DNA from: Pegea sp. RAD2-039
Taxonomy: Eukaryota; Chordata; Thaliacea; Salpida; Salpidae
DNA: 64,000 nucleotides
NCBI GenBank assembly: GCA_034620365.1
Contig: JAQGEQ010000090.1
Span: forward strand, 1-64,000
Reading direction: 5' to 3'
The notes under the pieces are model-generated. The model saw nothing but the letters and a program-made list of their open reading frames with translations. It was not told the origin of the DNA and made no database searches. This document shows, piece by piece, positions 54,289-64,000 of this stretch. Both the position numbers and the translations under genes were made by a program. Positions within the stretch are counted from its first letter, which is position 1; every line of letters starts with the position of its first letter.

Positions 54289-56954
54289 AATTGTCAAATT
54301 AGATCAAATTTCAGTATACATTAAAGATTATAAAACAATTACTGTCAAAAATAGTAAGGTTATTTCGAATATTGAAATAATTATTTACGTTTTTTTGCTA
54401 TAAAGCAAATTGACAAATAGAAAAAGTATAAACAAATAAAAACTAGAATGACAAAATGCCACAAACTCAAGATGATATTATCAACAGTAATGTCACATCT
54501 GATCTTATGAAAATTAGAAATTGAATCAACTTAATTCACATACCTTAAGAAATTGTGAATAGAAAAAGGAAAAATGCTCTTGAAATGTTTTTACAGCTTT
54601 TTCAATAGCATTCCTAACATATTACGTCATTGTATTTTGTTGTAAGTAAAAAATAAACAAAAAGTTATGTTGAAAACGATGTAAAAACCAATTTTAAGAG
54701 ATTTGAACCACTTTTAAGTGATTCGTCAATATTTGGTTCGCTAATATTTGAAAAGTTTTATTGATCTTAAATTAAATCTCTAATGAAAACAAGGTTAATA
54801 AAAACACTTATGTTAGCTTTAGTACATAATGAAGCTTGTACAAAATATATGTTCAAAACTTATAATTTTAAAAACTTATTTGTGCATTTAGTATACCAAA
54901 ACTACAACAAACTAATATATTAAACAAAATTCTTTTTCATTTAAAGATCTATTGTAAATAGGAAACTAATAAACTAGTTTAAGTAATTATTTATAGAGTA
55001 ATAAAAATTTGATCTAGTATACTTATAAATTTGTAAAAATCATTTTGGTAAGATATAAAAGATGTTTGTACAACATTAAATTTGATATAATATATACCAA
55101 AATAATCAAATAAACGTATTATTAAGTTGTCATAAATAGAATCAACTCACTTTAAATTATTTTTCACTAAAAGAAAAATTCTGAAAAATCTAGAAAATAA
55201 ATTTTTAACTAAAATAAATAATGATTAACAATTGATAAACAATTGAATAAATATTAAGATACAATATACTTTTTGCTAAAAATCACTTTTAAGGTAAACT
55301 CATAATATTACACAATACATAAAACACAATTAATAAAACTTTCTGAATCTAAGAAGTCACCTTTATCAAATTATTAATCAATATTTAAGAACAAATTTAT
55401 AAGTTTTTGAAGAGGTATTAATAATTTTAGGGTTAATAGTAAAAGTTAATATCTAATTAACAATATAAATTTAAAATAAACACAAATGAATCAACAAGTA
55501 TTAAAAACAGAAGAAATTTGTATAATTTTTATTACATTCTTTATGTATAATTAAACACTTTCACTAAATTATAAATAAAAACAGTAGCCAGATACATGTA
55601 ACAAAAATTAAATACTCAAAAGATAGTATTATGTTAACCTAATCAGTAAAACTCTATAAATATGATTAGATATTTTTTATAGTTCTAAAACTCATATGAA
55701 ATCATTTCATAAACTTTATAATGTATATTATAAAATGTATATTATATATCATTGTATACAATTAAATAAATTCCTACTGAAATCAAAATGTCTTTTTATG
55801 ATATAATCATTCATCTTATACAGGATGTATTAAAATAGTGTAAGGTACAAAAAACGAAGTGAATTTTATATCTATTTAAATATTTTTTTAATAACACTAA
55901 ATTTCTTTAAATTCTTTTTTTAAGTTAAACTATAACAGTAAACAAAAAGTAACATAATGAGAAAAGTAACTTTAGTTTCAATTTATTAAAAGTTTTATAG
56001 AAAAAGCTAACAAGAGTAGAAAAACGTTTAATGTATTAAATTTCATTAATTTATAGAAGAATATTTCTAATATCTATAATATTTTAGCTAATTTATTTTT
56101 TACAAAATATATAAACTTTACTTTAAAGTGATTTTCTATCTAAAATAAACATAATATTTAATTTTGATACGAAATAATTCTCCTCTACAGATAATTGCTT
56201 ATAGTCTATACTTAATCAATCAATTAATCTTTAAAGATAACATATTAAGAAGAAAAGTAACACCAAAAAAAAACAGACAAAAACTAAAGAGAATAGTTCC
56301 TTTTTAACTTTAAAAATTTATTATTAGAATTATTATATTAATTTGATACAATATTTTTAAAAATTAGTAAAATAGTAATATAATATATAAAATCAAAATT
56401 ATATTTTAGACATGCAATAAAATAATTCTGATATTTACTATTATTAAGTTATATAAATTAACATATGAAAAAATCATGTTATCTAATAATTCACAAAATA
56501 ACAATTGCTGTAGTTGAAAATCTAATCACTAATTCTTTGATATTTTTTAATTATTAACTCATTCATACTACACAGAAAAAGTTTAATGAAAAGAGGCGTG
56601 TACAAAGCCAAAATAAGTTGTAGTATGTAAGGCGGTGTTTAAATGTGCGGCAAGTAGAAAAAATGGCTATCTAATAAAAGTTATTCTTATTATAGAAAGT
56701 TTTTAATTTTTCTGAAAATAGAAAATAGTTTTGTTTTTATATATACAATATTTGTATTATATAGATTTAAATGATACCGTTCTAAAGTTATCTGTGTAAA
56801 TGTATTTAGCAGGTTGATTTATAATGGTCTAAAAGATAACGGTGTTTAAACTATTATTACAAAAAAGTTAAGTTTCTTTTTAAATTTAAACTATTTTAAC
56901 TTTTTTTAATGGTTTTATTTCATTCATTAAAGTATAAAAGTTCATAGAAAAGCT
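54289..56954. other. Long A/T-rich spacer upstream of LIM kinase
   Basis: Extremely A/T-rich with no exon, RNA gene or ordered repeat I can support. It should contain the LIM kinase promoter; no motif stands out. Confidence 0.5.
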
Positions 56955-57107
56955 CTAAGAGACGCAGAAGTCTGAGTTTAAAGTCATAGGAAGTTCATCA
57001 CTGTACTCATTACTACTCATTACTGTTTTAGCAGCTTCTCTTGTAGTTCTCTCATGCTGCATAGCCTTGTTGACCTGGAGAATGGAATCCTGCTGCTTGG
57101 ACAACAA
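56955..57107 (-). CDS. Possible C-terminal exon of an unrecognised coiled-coil protein
   Basis: After an acceptor-like ATCTAG at 57109-57108 there is a 51-codon frame ending in TAG. It begins LLSKQQDSILQVNKAMQHER and ends MTLNSDFCVS. It is a charged heptad-like helix, and the DNA is much less A/T-rich than its surroundings, which is what an exon looks like in this genome. No partner exons were found between 57.2 and 58.2 kb, so the rest of the gene would lie beyond P450 copy C or be lost. I do not recognise the family. Confidence 0.35.
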   Translation of the reverse strand: MLSKQQDSILQVNKAMQHERTTREAAKTVMSSNEYSDELPMTLNSDFCVS

Positions 57108-58170
57108 CTAGATCTCTATAACTTCTGCCCTAGCATATAAGCAAGTATATTATGTATGTTAGTTCTCGGCCGAAGCAGATCAAGAAAATTATTTAGGTTT
57201 AAAGAAAAAAGTTTACATAACGGAACAAAAGGAGTTATTTTAATATTTTAAGATTAATTAAAGCTTTACAATACAACTAATTTCAGCTAAAAATTTTCTA
57301 TAATTGATAAATCTTTACTTACAGATAAAAAGCTAATAAGTTTCGAAAAGTTAGTTTGAATTTTGTTCAGCGCTTTTTATGAAATTTTGAAGTAAAACTT
57401 CACTACTATTTTTACAACAGAACTAACATAAATACATCTCTTTTAAATAAATATTTCTATTGTGCTGTGATAAATATATATATACTAGAATGTAGAGGCG
57501 TTTAAGATTTATAGTAAAAAGGGCTAAACAGTTCTTAAAAGTCTTACTAAATTTTTTTAAGATATTTTTAAAATATTAAACATAGTTTTTTTAATCCTGA
57601 AGCAAAATACTTGATATACTTTAAAAGTATTCTTAGGCAATAAAACTATCATTAATTATTAATATTGTTCGGGGAATTTATTTATTGGTTACATATCTAA
57701 CTTCTACCTAGCAAACTTACCCAGCTTTCAGAGTTATACCTACAGCCAATTAAAAAGCTTTTTTACTTTAAATAGGCTATAATATAAAAGTAAACGGCCA
57801 ACATTACAAATCTTCAAGTTATATAATAAAATTTTGATTTCAGTGAAGTTACATTACAAAAATCACTCGAAATACTATCTTACAAATCTTTCATAAGCTA
57901 TTTTTTGAAGAATTTTAATGTAGTTTCAGAAAACACTAAATACCAACCAGTCTCCGACATAATTATTAAAAACAGAGTCATCAATAACCATTTTATTCTT
58001 TATTCCTATTATTTATTTATTAATTGCATGGCTACGGGTTACTAATTTAATAGCTCTTAATCAAAAATCAAATATTACGATCAAAGAAAATGGAAGGTAC
58101 TAAGTATCACAATTTAGGATTATTTCAGTAAAAATACAAACACTCTAAAGCATGGGCACGATTACTAACT
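57108..58170. other. Non-coding spacer before the inverted P450 block
   Basis: A/T-rich. A short AT run lies near 57475-57484. Nothing else is recognised. The left edge of the inverted duplicated block is near 58170-58190. Confidence 0.5.
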
Positions 58171-59717
58171 TTTATTTAGTGATGGAATTAGGAAAGGAAT
58201 TCCAAGCCTTGAATACTCTATTAAAAAAGGTGTTATCACACTGGGTGTTATTAAAGTTGTTGAGCGGTTTAATTTAGAAGAAAAGGCCTCTGACGACGTA
58301 TGGAAGATTATGATCTTCAGAGTAATCTTTAAATATTAGTAGAAGGTCAGAAAAAGGCGTCGACATTACAAAAAGATTTGATATTTAGCTTATAGTGATG
58401 GTCTTCGTATGAGAAAAAGGGTAAGATACTTCTAAGGAAAGCTTTCCAAGAAATGGTTGTTGGATAGAATATAATGTGAGGACTCAATACGGAAGATTCA
58501 ACTTCAATTTAGAAATTTAACTTTAATTTAGAGGACTCATTCATATGTGAATCTCTAAACTACTTATTGTGTTTCACGTTTGTAGTAAAGAAAGAAAATC
58601 AGTACTATACAACTACATTCGATTCGAAAAAAAGTAATTTAAACTTTTATAAACTTTACAAATTTTAGTAAAAGTTTTTATTTAGTTTGAAAATATGAAT
58701 AAATTTTTGTTTTCAAAATCAGTATGAAATTAATTGGTGTAACATAGAGCTCAATCATTTAGTGAAAAGTCATCTAAAAGGTTTCAACATCCTAATCTGT
58801 AACAGCTCGTCATACAATATAATTAAAACCCAAAAATTCCTGATATAAAAGTCGTGCTTAAAATGGTCAAACACAAAGACACAACGCTTATCTATCCTTA
58901 TTATAAGTTGAAAGTTGTTTAAAAACTGTATACAGTTTATAAGAATTGATGAAATTTTTTAACATCTTGATTTTTCCATGGTCTAGATGTTAAATAAAAG
59001 CTTGTCTATGTTTATTTATAGATGATATGTAAGTATTTGTAGCAGATAAGTTTTACAGATAAGAAAAGTATTAATCATGAAACAAAAGTATAATTTGTCA
59101 AAAGTAATTCGGCTTATTTGATGATCAATCAACTGAAATCCAAAATGTCTATTGTTGCGCAATCAAAGCTTTTAAATTCAAAGTCATTCAGTAAACATTA
59201 ACTTTATACAATAGTGCGTTAATCATAAAACAAATAAATGTGAGAACGTCTGCAAATAGTCAAAGTATTGAAAGTAGTAAGCTATATATCCAGTTAATAA
59301 AACTAAATAAGTTGCAAGTAATAGTTAGAGCTGTTTTAAAATTATCAATTTTTCAGAGTAGCTTTAAAGATTATTAAAGATAGATTAAAGATGCTAGCAT
59401 TTTAAGAGTTCATGTATGACTAAAATTTAGACTTAACTTAATAAATTAATTAATAAACAGTCATTCATTCTAACGTAAGATCACTGAAGCTGTGTCAGTT
59501 AGTAAAGATTTAAATAATCTCTACGAGTTTGTAGTAATTAAACTTTTGGATATTATTAGATCATCAGAATAAATAGTTCCATTGCAAATTGAAATAATAA
59601 TAGAAGTTAGAATAAACAGTGATACCAAAAACAAAAAAGTTAAAACTGAATGAAATCTTACTTTAATATTAAACAATTTAACGACATTTTTTCAGTATTT
59701 TTCAGTCAAAATTTTTG

Positions 59718-61481
59718 ATGAATATGATTTTTCTTACAATAGTGCTTGCTTGCATTCTCACAATTTTCTTTATCTACTTTAAAAGCATTTTGAAGTTTTG
59801 GAGAAACATCAATGCATTTTCTTACTTACCAAAATTTCCAGTACCTTCTTATCCAATCATTGGACAAGTTTTAAGTCTCCCGGCAGACAGTACAGGATTT
59901 TTTAGGACTTTAGAAGAGTTATGCCTTAAGTTAGTGGAGGGGAAGAATAAGATGGGAGTGTTTTGGTTTGGCGTGACTCCAAACTTATTTCTCGTGCATC
60001 CAAGCACAACTGAAATCTTTTTTAAAGGCAATAAAAATTTGGAAAAGTCATACAACTATAAAGTTTTAATTCCATGGATCAAATATGGATTAGTGTCGTC
60101 TAAAGGAAAAAAATGGCAGCAAAGAAGGAAGTTGATTACTCCAAGTTTCCATTATGACATACTCAAAGATTTTCTGCAAGTTATGAACGAACAAGCTAAA
60201 ATTATGATTGATAAAATTGACAATATGATATCTAGCAACGAAAATGTAAACGTTTCTAAGCATTTAAAGCTTTGTGCTTTGGATATAATTTGTGAGACTG
60301 CAATGGGAGTTCAAGTTAATGCTCAAAACGATGAAGAAAATGAATATGTGAAGGCTGTTAACAGGTAAACTTCTCATTAAAAATATTTAAGAATAATCTA
60401 TTCTCGTTTTAACACATACAGATAAATTTCTATGATGATTTTGGTAGTATAAGGCTGAATACTAGACAAGATTTAGGATTATTTAGAATTTAAGAATTTG
60501 TCAATGAAATAGAATCTAACTGATTAAAGCTATAATGAATTAGTTAATATATAACAGTATAATTGATATAAATAATACTTTTATAATAATCTCTTTTTCT
60601 TCAGAATGAGCGACATTTTACAAGCGCGCATTTCAAGTGCGTTTTTAATCAATGATTTTATTTTTAACTTATCGTCAACTGGTAAACTACAAGCTGAAAC
60701 TTTAAAAACATTGCATGGGTTCACTGCTAATGTGATCAAAGACAAACTTGTGAATGAAAAAGTTATAACTACAGATACCAAACAGAAAACTAAAAAAGCT
60801 CTTTTGGATATGTTACTTGGTGCTGAAACTGAAGATGGCAAAAAGCTTTCAGCAGAGGATATCCAGGAAGAGGTGGACACTTTTATGTTTGCAGGACATG
60901 ACACAAGCTCGACAGCTTTGACTTGGGCTATTTACTTACTTGGAAGATATCCTGATAAACAACGAAAACTTCACGATGAGCTAGATGCTATTTTTGATGG
61001 GGATAAAAGCTGTGATATTACAAATGATCATTTGAAAGAGTTAGTTTATCTTGATTTGGTGATTAAAGAAGTCTTAAGATTATATCCACCTGTTGCTTTT
61101 ATCGGTCGACAAACTGATGAAGAAGTTATTATAGATGGAAAAGTAATACCAAAAGGTAGTGATGTTACAATATTTGTTTATTTTACTCATAGACACCCAG
61201 ATCTATGGGATGAACCAAACAAGTTTATACCTGAAAGATTTGATGTTGAAAACCGTTTGAAGAGAAACCTTTCTCCATTTTCTTATATACCTTTTTCAGC
61301 GGGCCCACGTAACTGTATTGGACAACGTTTTGCTTTACAAGAACAAAAAGTTATTTTGGCCAAATTTTTCCGTCAATTTTCAGTTGTTTCTTTTGACGAA
61401 GAAAAAGATTTACAAATTAAATCCGGCACAGTTTTAGAACTTGCAAGTCAATTGAAATTATCGATAAAAAAAAGAATTTAA
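59718..61481 (+). CDS. Cytochrome P450, CYP4 family (copy C)
   Basis: Two exons, 59718-60364 and 60605-61481, with the same intron position and phase as copies A and B; 507 residues from the first ATG (a second in-frame ATG at 59724 is equally possible). The membrane anchor, FMFAGHDTSS, KEVLRLYPP and PFSAGPRNCIGQRFAL are intact. It is the most diverged copy: PPVAFIGRQTDEE replaces PPGAIIGRKTEEE just after the ExxR helix, next to the substrate-recognition region SRS5. Thr replaces Ile in VYFTHRHPD, and SSKGKKWQQRR replaces LSKGQKWQQRR. Changes near SRS5 could alter substrate choice. It is the only P450 on the plus strand here. An acceptor-like TTTTTCAG precedes the ATG. Confidence 0.93.
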
Positions 61482-61484
61482 ACA

Positions 61485-62315
61485 TTTTTTTCAAAGATGT
61501 ACATAATACGATATAAGCGGATGCTTTGCAGAATGCCACGTAGCCCTAATGCTCCTAGTTATCAAAGTTCAATTTATATTTATAACTATAATATAAAACA
61601 GAGCTGAAATCTACTTGTACAATGCTTTTTATAGATTTAAGCAAATGCAAGCAAACATAACGAATAAACAAGTTTTTTTACTTTCTCTAATTTATTGAAA
61701 GATGCCTAAGCAAGGTTAACATCATGACAATCTAGCTTAGATAAACAGCAGAATTTATTTCTTCTTGCTGGTTACAAACTAAACAATATATCATCTATTA
61801 TATTTATTTCGATTATTTGCTGTTAAACTGTTCTGTGTAGTTTAAGGATTATCACATTAGCGTACCAGGTGACAATGAAAAGTCCATAAAAAGTAAATAA
61901 TCTAGCGTTTAAGTGATTAGTAACATCTATAAGTAATTAACAAATTGTTAAACTATCATCTTTTTTATTGATTTCTCTGCATCTGAATTCCCTCAGTCTA
62001 AAGTTAATTTTTGTTTTTTTGATAAAAAATAAAAATTATTAACATAAATTTAGGGTCGACAGAAAGTTCATTTAAGCTTTTATTGGTTTCAATAATTTTT
62101 AGAAATAGTTTTTGCTTAGTTTGAAAATGTCCACTGAAATTTTCTCTCTAAATACCAGCGACAATTTATCTTTTATTAACACATCGCACTGAAAATTAGT
62201 AAAATTCCTATGAATAAATTCTATTTGAATAAGTTCATTCAATTTCACTAAGTGACAGTAAAAAGACAACATTGCATAATGTAAACAATTGATTGAATTG
62301 ACAATATTGTAATAT
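61485..62315. other. Spacer between P450 copy C and LINE remnant C
   Basis: Matches the reverse complement of 9991-11055 except for an internal deletion of about 200 bp near 61750. Non-coding; P450 3' UTR. Confidence 0.7.
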
Positions 62316-62317
62316 CT

Positions 62318-63202
62318 ATGGTGGACCCAAATAAGACTGACAAGACCTTACTTTCAAATGTAAAGAAAATCCTGATAAACTAACTTCTTCAAAACAAGCT
62401 TGCAATGGCAATTGCCAATCCTGCAACAAATTTGCTGTGATGAAGATCTGGCATTAGAATACTTTAATTGGCTCTCCTGCTTTCATCTCACCTGTAGTGA
62501 TGTAAGCAAAAAAAATTTATGATAAATTTGATAACAACCAGATGAAGCAAATGTGATTTAATGGTTTTGCATTAAATGTAGAACCATGGACGGAAAAACT
62601 CCCTCATCTAATTCTAACCAAAACCTGTTATTCGACATCAGCAAATCTATATCCGCTGAATTAGCCAAATTTAAATCGGAAATTGGCAAAGATGTTGCCA
62701 AGATCAACGAGAAAATTTCTAGTTTGTCTAAATCAATGGACCAGTCTGTACAAAGAAACCAGTCTCATGGGCCTCGGTGGTCGGTGATTCCGGTTCCGAC
62801 AAAAATGCTAGTATGGTGCAGCTTCTTGCCAAGAAGGTCATCGACACACACACAAAACTTACTTTAAACCGTGAAGACAGAGAAAACAATGTCATCATCT
62901 TTAATGTCTCTGAGACTGATAAAGATGATGACAGTAAGTGTTGTAATCAAATGTGCTCTCAAAGACTTGACTTTGTGGACGTTCCAAAGACATCAATGAC
63001 CAGACTTGGAGCAAAAAGCTCAGCTCATGAAAGACTGTTGAAAGTTTACTTTAAAGAATGTTGGAACAAACGCAAGCTGTATAAGCTAAGGCTTGACAAA
63101 AAGTTCGAGCGCATTATAGTAGCATATGATGACTGCGAAGATGACGACTTAAAAGATGTGAGATTTTGGTATGAAATTATTGAATTAAATCTGACCAAAT
63201 AA
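62318..63202 (+). mobile_element. LINE ORF1 remnant (copy C)
   Basis: Third copy of the PHD-finger LINE ORF1, starting at the ATG at 62318. It is the most decayed: the Cys/His cluster is interrupted and part of the coiled coil is deleted. Two overlapping frames (62586-62867 and 62777-63202) carry the rest, including NREDRENNVIIFNVSE. It ends in unrelated A/T-rich DNA after 63202. No endonuclease or RT follows. Confidence 0.75.
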
Positions 63203-63701
63203 TTTGTGTGGTAAGTTTATTTTAAGTGTTGAGGAATTTATTGAAAGTTCTGTAGCAACTGAACAAATAATCTTAGATCTTAATATTTTAAAATTTGTAA
63301 GCATTATCATGGTAACTAAATTTTTACTTTAAGGAACAAAAGAAAAAAACGCTCATTATGAGATTTAAACATTATTTGCATGACCAAATCTTGTCATAAA
63401 GCGATGGACTCAATTTTAGACTAATTAATGAATTATAACTACTATCATCTGCTAGAATAAAGTCACTCAATCTATGTTTAAGACCCTCAAACTTTCATTA
63501 AAACCGACATAGAAAAACAACTTTTTAATATACAACAAAACCAAGAATACCTCATGATGAAACATTAAAATTTACACAAGAAAAGGTAGGCATTTTTAAC
63601 TCAGAAAATCAAGTTGAAATGGAAAGATTACAAACATGGAATTATTACTTCATGATTCTTCTTCTCTAGTGTTTTGAGAGTTTTTATTATCTGGCTTGAA
63701 T
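63203..63701. other. A/T-rich spacer
   Basis: No coding or structured element recognised. Confidence 0.5.
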
Positions 63702-64000
63702 TCATTTATCAAATCCAATTACCAACCGATTTAAAAAATATTTAGAAGTTTGAATTTTCCCAGAAAAGTTCTCATCTTTATCAGAGTCATCATTCTGATT
63801 TGTTTTATAAACTTCAACCAAATTTTTTTCAAAAGATATTTTTGGGTTAATTTTTTTCTTGAAACTATCTTCATTGTCATCAGAGTCACTTTTAACTTCT
63901 TCATAAAATTCAATGACAATTTTATTTAGATCATTTATACATATTTTTTTGGCAGGGGTATACTTTTTATCTGATTGATTTTCTAAATTTCTAACGACTC
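63702..64000 (-). CDS. Open acidic frame running off the right edge (partial, unknown)
   Basis: On the minus strand a stop-free frame runs from the window edge to a TGA at 63704-63702, about 99 codons with no start inside the window. It is rich in Lys, Asp, Glu and Ser, with YEEVKSDSDDNEDSF and a second acidic patch QNDDSDKDENFSG. A 99-codon open stretch is unusual in this A/T-rich DNA. It could be the last exon of a gene to the right, or an exon ending at the GTTGGT near 63727, a donor type also used twice in LIM kinase. The family is not recognised. Confidence 0.4.
   Translation of the reverse strand, partial: VVRNLENQSDKKYTPAKKICINDLNKIVIEFYEEVKSDSDDNEDSFKKKINPKISFEKNLVEVYKTNQNDDSDKDENFSGKIQTSKYFLNRLVIGFDK

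Larger units (their letters stand above)
58180..63200. repeat. Inverted segmental duplicate of the P450-LINE blocks (copy C)
   Basis: The whole interval is the reverse complement, with scattered substitutions and indels, of the blocks containing P450 copies A (about 9130-14340) and B (about 14800-19605). Homology covers the 5' flank, both exons, the intron, the 3' flank and the LINE ORF1 remnant in the same order. 58180-58560 is shared only with copy A. The LINE insertion therefore predates the duplications. Confidence 0.9.

Overview
The window is metazoan nuclear DNA. It is strongly A+T-rich, with spliced genes, GT-AG introns (several under 60 nt) and long A/T-rich spacers. The gene set is animal: serpin, CYP4 cytochrome P450s, inositol-pentakisphosphate 2-kinase, GSKIP, AATF, LIX1/lowfat, glucosylceramidase, hnRNP Q/R (SYNCRIP) and LIM kinase. 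The sequence does not name the species. An invertebrate is most likely. LIM kinase argues against nematodes and the multiple P450s against flatworms; an arthropod or another A+T-rich invertebrate fits.

Layout. 0-5.3 kb: a complete six-exon secreted serpin on the minus strand (5267-2348), plus a near-identical second set of its exons 3-5 at 846-1 with no first two exons. 7.9-19.6 kb: two minus-strand CYP4 genes, each followed downstream by remains of the same PHD-finger LINE. 58.2-63.2 kb: a third CYP4 gene with the same LINE remnant, inverted relative to the first two. The inverted blocks bracket about 38 kb of single-copy genes. 21.9-36.4 kb: a plus-strand run of intron-poor genes, IPPK, GSKIP, AATF, LIX1 and a four-helix membrane protein. 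GSKIP, AATF and LIX1 lie only 200-310 bp apart, each with a 3' splice-acceptor-like sequence just before its ATG. 38.7-54.3 kb: a minus-strand run of intron-rich genes, glucosylceramidase (10 exons), SYNCRIP/hnRNP Q (13 exons) and LIM kinase (14 exons plus an alternative terminal exon). A small terminal exon of an unknown gene lies at 57.1 kb, and an open frame runs off the right edge.

How the genes relate. These are mostly unrelated housekeeping or regulatory genes: inositol phosphate synthesis (IPPK), GSK3/PKA scaffolding (GSKIP), ribosome biogenesis and transcription (AATF), lysosomal glucosylceramide breakdown (GBA), mRNA regulation (SYNCRIP) and actin control through cofilin (LIMK). The CYP4 and serpin copies are the fast-duplicating part.

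The most interesting structure is in LIM kinase. Two exons that each encode the second half of the PDZ domain accept the same upstream splice phase. One leads to the kinase domain; the other stops, predicting a 386-residue kinase-less LIM-PDZ protein. Exon boundaries below were worked out by eye from splice consensus, reading phase and protein-family conservation, and are unconfirmed by transcripts.
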